Shown piece after piece: positions 41,849 through 49,624 of a stretch of 64,000 nucleotides of DNA. The DNA is from Carpediemonas membranifera (Eukaryota; Fornicata), in the NCBI GenBank assembly GCA_019828565.1, contig JAHDYR010000015.1, positions 806,001 to 870,000 on the forward strand. The letters run 5' to 3'. The translations under genes were made by a program, and so were the position numbers. The notes under the pieces are model-generated. The model saw only the letters and a list, made by a program, of their open reading frames with translations, ran no database searches and was not told where the DNA came from. Position 1 is the first letter of the stretch. Each line of letters starts with the position of its first letter.

Positions 41849-43540
41849 ATGAACTCAATTCGTCAGTTCTGGACTGAACTGAAGGATGTGGGTGTTTCTA
41901 AGCTGCGTATAGGCAGCTCCTTGCACGCCAACTCTCAGTTCCGGTACGCCGAGGAGTACGTGACGACAGTGGAGGAGCATGTGATCAACTTCCTTCATGG
42001 ATACGGCTTCAAATCAGCAGCAACCTCTCGCTTCGCCACCGAGATGCGCATCAAGCGCTTCCGCCGCAACATCCTCTTTGCTGGCGCCATCTTTCTTCTC
42101 CTTGTGATCCCCCTCTCCCTTTCCATCGCATTCCTCTTCCTCCGAGTGCCCCAGTCAAGCTTCACCTGCCCTGCTGGCACTTCCTGGAGCGGCATCAAGT
42201 GCCTCCAATGTGATTCAGTCAAATGGTCTCATGCCAACTCGGCCTTTTGTAAGATGCCCGACGTGATGCTCGAGAGCTCGCGGAATGACCCTACACTGCC
42301 CTACCTTCAATGCGGACTTCCTAGCGCCCCTGTAGAGTGTCCCTACCGCTTCTCCGACCCAGACAACGTTGAGTCCATCGCCACGACTTTATGCCGCGGC
42401 CAGGTAGGTCAGACTGGCTATGAATACGACTACGGCCGTCTCCAGGAGGTCCTCATCCCAATCACACCCGCTGCAAGTGCCCCTGACTTCGTCATCACTT
42501 CCCAGTCATCCTTTGCTTGGGACAGCACAGTAACTGAGTGGGCAAAAGGCCAGATGTACAGGGCAGTCGTATTCTGCTATAGCCTATGCCCCGTAGATAA
42601 GATGCTCGACGTGGAGTCGATGAAATGCCTCGACTCGCCCCAGAATATACTCTACACCCAAACCCGCAACCCAACAGTGTCTGAACGCATTTATAACTCA
42701 TACCACTACTACCAGTCGACCTCGCTGTTCTCGGGCCAACCCACTGTGATTCTGATCCACGGTGGGTCGTTCCACGGGGCTGACAAGAGAGATTATGTCA
42801 AGGTCGGCCAATGGTTCAACAAGGCGGGATTCCCGACCGCAATTGTCAACTATAGACAACTTGATTATCTCAGAACTATTGACAAACGCGGGTTGACTCC
42901 GGCCAAATCTATTTATGAGTCAGTCGAGGATATTGCCCAGGCCGTGAAGGAGGTGCGGGACAGGGTGAAGGGCGAGGTGCTGCTGGTCGGCCATGGCGCG
43001 GGTGTTTACCTGACCTCGATGCTGCTCTCTAATGCTACCCTGCTGCAGCAAAGTACTCTTGTCAGTGGGACTAACGCGAATAGTATATTCGGTGTTCTGT
43101 TTCTTGGTGGAGTTTATAATGTTACGGACGCGGCACTCAACCCAGGAGCCCCATCCGGTCTCCATGAAATGGCGTCCCAAATCATATTCACCAATCCTGA
43201 TATAGATTCAATATTCAGACTGACTGACCCTGACACAATTTCGCATTTTAAGGACGTGCCTATCGCTCTCGTTCCCGCCCAGATGGAGAATCCTGACAGT
43301 GTATATGGCCGTCAGTCGACCGCGGCCGCAGCAAAGATGAAGGCGGCAGGATTCAACAACGTCGACGTGCTCGAGCTCGATGGCTATGAAAGCCAGATCC
43401 AAGACCCCTTGAAACTAGCGCCATTCCTTGATCTTTTGTATGGAATTGACTCAAATGAAGCCATTTCTGTCGCCTATAAGTCCTGGCTGAATTCCATTCT
43501 GCCCAAGACGGTGAGGATTGAGATGGATGCTTTTGACTGA
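41849..43540 (+). CDS. membrane-anchored alpha/beta-hydrolase lacking the nucleophile Ser
   Basis: Type II membrane protein of 563 residues: a cytosolic N-terminus of about 74 residues, one transmembrane helix (about 75-98), a Cys-rich lumenal or extracellular spacer and a C-terminal alpha/beta-hydrolase domain from about residue 300. The oxyanion loop HGGSFHGADKRDY is typical of the carboxylesterase/HSL group, as in prenylcysteine methylesterase-like proteins. The nucleophile elbow, normally GHSAG, reads LLVGHGAGVYLTS: Gly replaces the catalytic Ser. A candidate acid and base are not obvious. It is therefore probably a pseudoenzyme with a binding role. Confidence 0.8.
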   Translation: MNSIRQFWTELKDVGVSKLRIGSSLHANSQFRYAEEYVTTVEEHVINFLHGYGFKSAATSRFATEMRIKRFRRNILFAGAIFLLLVIPLSLSIAFLFLRVPQSSFTCPAGTSWSGIKCLQCDSVKWSHANSAFCKMPDVMLESSRNDPTLPYLQCGLPSAPVECPYRFSDPDNVESIATTLCRGQVGQTGYEYDYGRLQEVLIPITPAASAPDFVITSQSSFAWDSTVTEWAKGQMYRAVVFCYSLCPVDKMLDVESMKCLDSPQNILYTQTRNPTVSERIYNSYHYYQSTSLFSGQPTVILIHGGSFHGADKRDYVKVGQWFNKAGFPTAIVNYRQLDYLRTIDKRGLTPAKSIYESVEDIAQAVKEVRDRVKGEVLLVGHGAGVYLTSMLLSNATLLQQSTLVSGTNANSIFGVLFLGGVYNVTDAALNPGAPSGLHEMASQIIFTNPDIDSIFRLTDPDTISHFKDVPIALVPAQMENPDSVYGRQSTAAAAKMKAAGFNNVDVLELDGYESQIQDPLKLAPFLDLLYGIDSNEAISVAYKSWLNSILPKTVRIEMDAFD

Positions 43541-43581
43541 CTCGACCCAAATCCAGACGAATCTCTTGATCGAATAAATTT

Positions 43582-45516
43582 TTATTTACTTACCCTGCCC
43601 ATCATTTGATCGAGCTGTCGCACCATCGACGCCATCGGACCTCTCACGTTAGCCGGCATATCATTGACTCGCTCTACGGCCTCTCTTGCCTCCTCCTCAG
43701 CGGCGTCTCTCTCTTCCTGCTGTGCGGCTACGAGTCCCATGAGTTCATTTCTGGCGCTATCAACTTCTCTGGTGACTGCGGACTTGTCTCTTGTCACAGT
43801 TTTGATCTGAGCGGTCAAGGTAGACTCGAGCATTGCTCTGGTTGCCTCCATTGCTCTGAGGTCGTTCTTGAGTCGATCGACCGCTCTTCCCACTCTGGCG
43901 CGGATCTCACCCGCCCTACGCTCCAACGCCTCGCGGTGTCTGGCCCTCATGCTGCCCAGAGAACGCTCCAAATCCTTGTCGATGGCGTCGATCTTCCCCT
44001 TTCTGTCCTCTTCTGCTTCAACTAGCATGGCTGCCCGCAAGGCATCCAGGCGCTGCTGAACCTCATCAAGAGTCACCATCTGGGTCTGCTGCGAATGGAC
44101 CAACTCGTTGAGATCATCAAATGCCTGGTTGGGCGTATCTGCTCGCCGCGTCAGAGCAGTGGTGCCCGACACCCTCGCCGCGCTGGCTGACTTCCCAGCC
44201 TTGGTGGTCTTTCCCACGTTCTCCTTCCTTGCTGGGGCTGGGGCATGTGGGGGTGTGACTGGCCCCGTCACGTCCGACTCGTCCACACCCTCGTCCGCTG
44301 CCGCAGTGGCCTCCATTGCCCTGGGCCTCGGCTTAGGCGGCGCTGACCGGGCGGCGCGTGGGTCTAGTCGTGCCCTTTTCTTCAACGGTGCGGTGGCAGG
44401 CGCTGTGGGCGTCTTACGGCGCCCAGCCAAGTCTGTCGGGGCCTCTCCCCTGTCTCCACCCGGTGTCGCCATGCTCCTCACCTTCGCCTGAGCCACCGCC
44501 CCGCCCCCACTGATGGGACTGGCTGACTCGACCCTGACTTCCTTCACGGCCTCTCGGGCAGCTTTCACTCGGGCATTAACCGCCGCTGTCATGTGCTTGG
44601 GAGCCGTGGCAAGCTTTAAGTGGATGCCCATGCGGAGCTCGGAAGCATGCGGGGTGGAGCTAGAGACACGGGCAGCAACGATTATAACCATACGGCGGGC
44701 AGAAATCTCGAGTTTTGTCAACTGTGAGTAGGGGATTGTGACAAGACCAGCTGAAGTCATAAGTGTCAGCGAGTCAAGACCGAAGTCGGCGTGGGTGTCA
44801 ACCAGCCTGAGATCTGGCACAACCGCGTCGATCGTGTATGAGCTGACACTATCCCTGGCGGGCGATGACTGAATCAGGGTCTCAAACAGCTTTCTAGCCA
44901 TACAAGGTGCGGGCTTGTCGTAGTACCGAGTGAACTGCTTCCTTATATACTGTGGAACCTGCTCAGGTGTGACATGGTGGGTGTTACAGCTGTCCAAGCA
45001 AGCCCAGCATAACGCCGGGTCAGGTACGCGGGCTATGGTGTCAAACATGTCGATAATAGGCGGCGTTTCCATCAGATCGAAGACTGAGAAGACTCCTAGG
45101 AGTCTGCGGGGGGAGGTCTGGGTTGGGAGCCAGGCGAGGAGGGAAGGGAGGAGAGAGGAGACCGGGATGGAGGAGATGAAGGCGATGAAGGCGTCGTAGA
45201 CTGGCCAGGAGCTCGCTAGGAGCTTTGGGATGGTGGGGGAGATGAGTTTGGCGGGGTTTAGCCTGTCGAGCTTGGGAAAGTTGGATTTGAACTGAAAGAT
45301 CTGAGCAAGAAGCTTGCAGCCTTGGAGAGCGGTCTCCTCATCAGTATCTTCAGCGAATACCTCGCGAAGGCACTTCCTGAGCGCTTCTGTGGAGATTGAC
45401 ACATCGGCGGACGCGTCAAACAGGTCCAACGCCATCTGAGCGTCTATGAACCGAGCTTCGCGTATCAGACGGTTAATAGACACGATTGACGGCTTTGTGG
45501 AACGCGAACCAGCCAT
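43582..45516 (-). CDS. possible SYCP2-like chromosome-axis protein
   Basis: Protein of 644 residues. The N-terminal 200 residues look like an all-helical repeat domain. A beta-rich segment follows (LRLVDTHADFGLDSLTLM, then GLVTIPYSQLTKLEI), whose pattern resembles the Spt16M-like domain of SYCP2 that comes after an armadillo-like domain. A long Ala/Pro/Lys-rich linker leads to a C-terminal coiled coil (about 500-640). This order matches SYCP2/Red1-type axis proteins of meiotic chromosomes. The similarity is recalled by eye and weak; a generic coiled-coil nuclear protein remains possible. The ATG at 45516 avoids overlap with the next gene. Confidence 0.4.
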   Translation of the reverse strand: MAGSRSTKPSIVSINRLIREARFIDAQMALDLFDASADVSISTEALRKCLREVFAEDTDEETALQGCKLLAQIFQFKSNFPKLDRLNPAKLISPTIPKLLASSWPVYDAFIAFISSIPVSSLLPSLLAWLPTQTSPRRLLGVFSVFDLMETPPIIDMFDTIARVPDPALCWACLDSCNTHHVTPEQVPQYIRKQFTRYYDKPAPCMARKLFETLIQSSPARDSVSSYTIDAVVPDLRLVDTHADFGLDSLTLMTSAGLVTIPYSQLTKLEISARRMVIIVAARVSSSTPHASELRMGIHLKLATAPKHMTAAVNARVKAAREAVKEVRVESASPISGGGAVAQAKVRSMATPGGDRGEAPTDLAGRRKTPTAPATAPLKKRARLDPRAARSAPPKPRPRAMEATAAADEGVDESDVTGPVTPPHAPAPARKENVGKTTKAGKSASAARVSGTTALTRRADTPNQAFDDLNELVHSQQTQMVTLDEVQQRLDALRAAMLVEAEEDRKGKIDAIDKDLERSLGSMRARHREALERRAGEIRARVGRAVDRLKNDLRAMEATRAMLESTLTAQIKTVTRDKSAVTREVDSARNELMGLVAAQQEERDAAEEEAREAVERVNDMPANVRGPMASMVRQLDQMMGRVSK

Positions 45517-45613
45517 CACTCGCGGTTTTCTCAGGAAACGTCTATCCGGCATACAAAACCCGCCACACAATAATCTGCATGCGTCGTTTACCGCACAAAC
45601 GGAGGCATAAGGT

Positions 45614-46666
45614 CTATAGCTCGTCGTGGGCGATGTCTTCAACTTCCACAGGTTCTTTCTGCTTTCCCTTTCCACCCTCCTCCTTCATTTCATTCCCGTC
45701 GTCGCCTTCATCCAAAGCCAGTCGCCCCTCGCTAATCTCTTCGATCAAATCCTCGAGGAGTTGCTGTGCTTCCTTCAGTGTAGATTCATCGCATACGGCA
45801 GGTGTGTAGAGCGTTCCTTCGTACTCGCACGTCCCTATCCTTGAAACCTGAACGACAGTGCTTGGTCCACAAGTCAATGCAAGGCGAAGGGACCGGCCAT
45901 GGTCTGCCCCGCATGGCGCGCCGTCAAGGAAGAGTAGCGTACTTCCCTTCTCTACCAAGGCGCTGAACACGCCAAGAGAATGGGTGCGTTGGCCGTCGGA
46001 TGAGGCAACGCTTGCATTCTGGAAGAGATGAACAGTGTACGGATCGGATTCCAGCGTCGTGTTGTACAGGACTATCAGACTGGGCGCTGTACTCCTATGC
46101 TCTAGAAGCAGCTCTGTCGCATGGCAGCTGTCTGTCCACTCTTCGTCCGTTTCTTCAGAGTCGCCGCAGTTTAGGACGAACCACTCCTCTAGCTGGTCCC
46201 ACTCGGCGTCCAGCTCTACCGTGGCCTCCATACGGCGTCTGGCAGCAATGCCCTCCTCGACTTCTTTCACTCTGAAGTCATACTGAGCGATGAACTGAGC
46301 CGCTTCTTCAGCGCATGTGTTGGGGCAGAGGCCAGCAACCTCATCAGACCCGTCGCAGCAGTCACAGCGGCCGTCGTCTACGAATGAGGAGTGGATGTAC
46401 TTGGATCTCGAGCCGATGTTGGAGCAGAAGAAGAGGTTGCCCGTACAGGCGGATGTCCCAGGTTCATCGCTGCCATCTGGACAATCACAGTAGTCGTCGT
46501 TCACCCAGGCCATAGGAATCGTTCGTGAACCGTCCAGGCATGTGAAATTCGCCTGGGAGGGGTCGTATGCTTCAATAGGGGCATCAGGTGAAAGACCGCG
46601 GATAGTATAGGAAAAGACAAGACTAAAGATTACAAAGAGCACTGCTATCCTCGCTGTAACGCCCAT
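45614..46666 (-). CDS. glucosidase II beta subunit-like, ER-retained (HDEL)
   Basis: Non-catalytic partner of ER glucosidase II in N-glycan trimming. The 350-residue product has a signal peptide (RIAVLFVIFSLVFS), two LDL-receptor class A modules (DDYCDCPDGSDE and DGRCDCCDGSDE), a helical region and an MRH-like lectin end (RIGTCEYEGTLYTPAVC). It ends in HDEL, the ER retrieval signal. It is shorter than the human subunit (about 530) through loss of the long coiled coil and acidic region. Its existence implies glucosylated N-glycans or an altered role. TAAAACTGCAC lies about 30 nt upstream of the ATG. Confidence 0.9.
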   Translation of the reverse strand: MGVTARIAVLFVIFSLVFSYTIRGLSPDAPIEAYDPSQANFTCLDGSRTIPMAWVNDDYCDCPDGSDEPGTSACTGNLFFCSNIGSRSKYIHSSFVDDGRCDCCDGSDEVAGLCPNTCAEEAAQFIAQYDFRVKEVEEGIAARRRMEATVELDAEWDQLEEWFVLNCGDSEETDEEWTDSCHATELLLEHRSTAPSLIVLYNTTLESDPYTVHLFQNASVASSDGQRTHSLGVFSALVEKGSTLLFLDGAPCGADHGRSLRLALTCGPSTVVQVSRIGTCEYEGTLYTPAVCDESTLKEAQQLLEDLIEEISEGRLALDEGDDGNEMKEEGGKGKQKEPVEVEDIAHDEL

Positions 46667-46692
46667 GGTTCAGGAGATAGCAAGTTCACGAG

Positions 46693-46702
46693 GTGCAGTT
46701 TT
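46693..46702 (-). promoter_or_regulatory. AAAACTGCAC element upstream of glucosidase II beta
   Basis: Lies 27-36 nt before the ATG of the minus-strand gene. A second, plus-oriented copy GTGCAGTTTATGCGCGTCAC follows at 46718-46737. Confidence 0.4.
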
Positions 46703-46758
46703 AGGCCAGCATCGATGGTGCAGTTTATGCGCGTCACTAATGTGCTATTGAAGGGTCA

Positions 46759-46783
46759 AACAATGTGTTTATACTGCGCAACA
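46759..46783 (+). repeat. left 25-bp direct repeat
   Basis: Identical to 48325-48349. It contains TGTTTATACTGCGCAACA and precedes the Fanzor gene by about 200-300 bp. Confidence 0.9.
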
Positions 46784-47063
46784 CTGCCCTGTCTCCCTCC
46801 TACTCACGTCTTAAGTCGGTAGGGAGATCGTCTTCTCCAGGGCTTCCACAAAGCGTCTTCTTCGTGGACGTCAGCACAGCTGCAAACATCACAATCGCTC
46901 ACACGTCATCTCATTGTCTTCTATTCCACATTAAATTCACTTCTACACTTGTATAGGCTGGTAATGGTGTTCATCGTCGGCTCTATATGTGTGCGTCTGG
47001 GCAATTGCAGACGGAGTGGAGACGTTGAGTGGCCTCATCAGCCACTTCAACGGGGAGTACTCG

Positions 47064-48269
47064 ATGTCGCTCCGCCAGCCTCGCCTCGTGCCAATCGTGC
47101 CCATGGCCCCCGTCCGACCGGGCTTCATGGCCTACAGTGAAACGATGGGCCTACTGAATGATAATTTCTGCCATCGTGTGGGAATTAATCCCACACTCCC
47201 ACACGCCACCAAACCGTTGACAGAAGAGCAGGAGGAACAATACCAGAACAACCCAAGGTCAATGTGCCGTCTGCTCAGCCTGAGTACTGATGGGGTCTGT
47301 GTGGCGGTGACGGTTAAGCGAGGCGGCCGCTATCGGCCACAACATGATGCGAGCATGCCTGTTCGAAAGCGAGCGAAATGGCGGGAGAAAGAGCGCCCCC
47401 GACTCGGGACCAATAATGCCGAGGCTCCGCCCGCGCCGGATCCTGATGCCCACCTCATGGGGTTCGACCCGGGCGCGAGGTCCATCGGAGGGTATTACAT
47501 CAGGCACCCCGATGGCACCATCAGCTCCGGCGTCCTTCCAAAGTGCGGATACACTAAGACGCCAAGTTTCGGCTTTGATATGACGGCCGCGTCGTTCAAG
47601 AGCACAAGACTAGTGAGTATCAACAACTCTATTAGGTTTGTGCTGGACAACGCGAACGACATTTTCGAGGCTGGAATGCGTAAGTCTTTCCGACGAGTGC
47701 GCTTTGCGAACCACATCCTTCGCCAGAAGCACTTCGCCCGCTGCGGCCAACAGTTGGCTCGGGAGTTCGGTCGCCACCATCCCATCGCCACCCCCATTCG
47801 CCTGAAAGTCTTCTACGGGAGCTCGGGATTCACCACGCCTGCTGGTATGTTCATTCCTTGCGCGCCATATCGAAAGTTCGCGAGAGAGATAGTACCCCTT
47901 CTCAAGGGGTATAACATTGTCGTCGATCTTAACATGGTTAACGAGGACCGCACCACCGTCGTCTGCCCTCACTGCCACGCCCCCTACAAGCGAGTTCGTC
48001 CGCGTGATGACCAGCACGTTCACCCACATCGTGTGATGCTCTGCGAAAATCCACAGTACCGTGGTGCTCAGTGGCGCGCAACAGTTCCTGATGCTCTGAA
48101 TGTTGATCATCGGGACAAGAGTGCTGCAGAGAACATCCTGTGGCGTTCTCTTGCCACGGAAGATGAGCTCAGTGGCTCTCCGTTCAGTCGCACATCGATC
48201 CCGCGCCTTCCAACATCATTCCAGTATCATCAATTGGCTAACCGCCAACATTCGTCTACGGACGGATGA
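47064..48269 (+). CDS. Fanzor nuclease (eukaryotic TnpB homologue)
   Basis: RuvC-type, RNA-guided nuclease family encoded by eukaryotic mobile elements. From the ATG at 47064 it has 401 residues. Motifs in order: RuvC I LMGFDPGARSIGGYY (Asp about 135); the Fanzor/TnpB core KVFYGSSGF with a following Pro-rich P..P segment; RuvC II NMVNEDRTTVV (Glu about 294); a zinc-ribbon knuckle CPHC; and RuvC III VDHRDKSAAENIL (Asp about 351), equivalent to RDxNAAxNI. The second zinc knuckle keeps only one Cys (MLCENPQ). The frame stays open to 46989, and an ATG at 46964 could join it through a very short intron, so the N-terminus is uncertain. A guide RNA would be expected near the 3' end but is not identifiable by eye. 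Confidence 0.85.
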   Translation: MSLRQPRLVPIVPMAPVRPGFMAYSETMGLLNDNFCHRVGINPTLPHATKPLTEEQEEQYQNNPRSMCRLLSLSTDGVCVAVTVKRGGRYRPQHDASMPVRKRAKWREKERPRLGTNNAEAPPAPDPDAHLMGFDPGARSIGGYYIRHPDGTISSGVLPKCGYTKTPSFGFDMTAASFKSTRLVSINNSIRFVLDNANDIFEAGMRKSFRRVRFANHILRQKHFARCGQQLAREFGRHHPIATPIRLKVFYGSSGFTTPAGMFIPCAPYRKFAREIVPLLKGYNIVVDLNMVNEDRTTVVCPHCHAPYKRVRPRDDQHVHPHRVMLCENPQYRGAQWRATVPDALNVDHRDKSAAENILWRSLATEDELSGSPFSRTSIPRLPTSFQYHQLANRQHSSTDG

Positions 48270-48324
48270 TGTTGTACAGTTTGGCACTTTGATCGTTCCT
48301 TTTAGGCCCTGTCTGGGAGGTTCG

Positions 48325-48349
48325 AACAATGTGTTTATACTGCGCAACA
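48325..48349 (+). repeat. right 25-bp direct repeat
   Basis: Identical to 46759-46783; it begins 55 bp after the Fanzor stop codon. Confidence 0.9.
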
Positions 48350-48399
48350 ATCGATCATCATGACCCAGACGAGGACGGTCCGCTTGATCGGGCCAGTCC

Positions 48400-48429
48400 T
48401 AGTCAGTACTACTCAGTACTAGTCAGTCA
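48400..48429. repeat. three 10-bp tandem units beside the Fanzor element
   Basis: Units TAGTCAGTAC, TACTCAGTAC and TAGTCAGTCA stand head to tail 50 bp after the right direct repeat. They can also pair as short inverted repeats around GTACT. Confidence 0.7.
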
Positions 48430-48538
48430 CGAGCGACAGACTATTCTGGTGACATCATCCCGCCAGAATCCCGGGTAAAACCCCAACAACATGGGCAACA
48501 AGGTCTTTACTCTTAGCATAAGGGACCTCCAAAGCCCC

Positions 48539-49483
48539 TCAGCGCCCGTTCAACATAGCCAACACTTTCGCATCAAAGTCGTCCAACGCACTCGCCTCAC
48601 TCGCAGCCCAAGGCCCCCTGTGTTGGGCAGTCTGTGTCCCCTCAACCCGAGAACCCGACTCTGGCAGTGGTAACTCTCTCTGTGGTGAAGGGATACGAAC
48701 TGTAGGCCTAGCCTCTTCTCTCCCACGGCTGCTGCCATGTTCTTCGTCGCTGTAGTCACTTTCTGACTCTGACGTGCTCTTTTCAGAGTCGGATGAAACC
48801 GAGGCGCTGTCATCTGATCCAAACCTCCCCCTGTTCCTCATAATATCCACTATCTGCCGCTGTCTGAGGTGTCTCAGTCGCGGTGGAGTCTCAGCATCCT
48901 CATCGCTTCGATCATCAGCCACGGATTGTGCTTTGTCGCCTTTGCCCAGTGGCCGGGGAATTCGGCTGGGGTGGCCCCTTCGCCTTGGCCTCTCCATATA
49001 CCCCTCTAGCCTCTCGGCGAGCTCCTTGTTCTCGAGCTCCAGGGTGGTTGCTCGGTTGTATGAATCTTTGAGTTGTTCAGAGAGCCTGTCGCAGGTGGAC
49101 CGGAGCTGCTGGTTCTGGGCATTGATCTCGTTGATCCGGCGGATGCATTCTTCTCGGACGGCGAGCACCTGATTGTCGGCGTTTGCTGCGGCTGCTTGCA
49201 ATTGCTGCTGAGAAGCCATATCCGCTTTCGCCAGTTGGGCCTCGAGTTCTGAAATTCGCTGACTGGCATCATCTAGCTTCTGTGCAGCCAATTTGGCGTC
49301 TGATTCGGCCTGCTCTTTCGCGGTTTGCAGCTTTCTCGTTAGCTGCTCGCAAAGCTCCGTCTTCTCCTCGACAAGGGACTTTTGTGCCTCGTTATCTGTT
49401 CTTAGCGTGCAATACTCTCTGAGGAGGTTGGATATCCTTGTCTTATCCTCAATGGGCAGTGCCCGTAGCGAACTAGACATCAT
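48539..49483 (-). CDS. hypothetical coiled-coil protein
   Basis: Protein of 314 residues. Residues 10-165 form a continuous heptad-type coiled coil (LEAQLAKADMASQQQL, TTLELENKELAERLEG). The C-terminal half is Arg/Ser/Asp-rich, probably disordered, and ends in LDDFDAKVLAMLNGR. There is no signal peptide or other domain. Structural roles in cytoskeleton or centrosome are plausible but unproven. It is divergent from the TTLL gene; TAGAATTTTATTCG lies immediately upstream. Confidence 0.7.
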   Translation of the reverse strand: MMSSSLRALPIEDKTRISNLLREYCTLRTDNEAQKSLVEEKTELCEQLTRKLQTAKEQAESDAKLAAQKLDDASQRISELEAQLAKADMASQQQLQAAAANADNQVLAVREECIRRINEINAQNQQLRSTCDRLSEQLKDSYNRATTLELENKELAERLEGYMERPRRRGHPSRIPRPLGKGDKAQSVADDRSDEDAETPPRLRHLRQRQIVDIMRNRGRFGSDDSASVSSDSEKSTSESESDYSDEEHGSSRGREEARPTVRIPSPQRELPLPESGSRVEGTQTAQHRGPWAASEASALDDFDAKVLAMLNGR

Positions 49484-49624
49484 CTGACGCTAGAATTTTA
49501 TTCGACAGGGCCGGTTGAGAGGTGTCATGGGGCGCAGTAGAGCATGGCTAGGTAGTAAAGCATATGGGATGGCCGTAAACGCAAAATTTTCTTAAAACTG
49601 CTGACCTAACCCAGGCGGCGTCCG

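Larger units (their letters stand above)
46759..48349. mobile_element. candidate Fanzor-carrying element bounded by 25-bp direct repeats
   Basis: The Fanzor gene is bracketed by two apparently identical 25-bp direct repeats, 46759-46783 and 48325-48349, each containing TGTTTATACTGCGCAACA. No second ORF and no transposase of another type fits between them. Inverted terminal repeats were not seen. The repeats could be element ends, a long target duplication, or related promoter elements, since their core resembles the TAAACTGCGC motif. Boundaries are therefore inferred. Confidence 0.55.

Noticed and set aside
46964-47010. 22-nt intron joining an upstream ATG to the Fanzor frame
   Set aside because: Frame would be preserved, but the intron would be shorter than any supported here; the N-terminus is left open.
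48319-48330. GGTTCGAAC resembling a tRNA B box
   Set aside because: No A box or cloverleaf could be formed around it; it overlaps the direct repeat of the Fanzor element.
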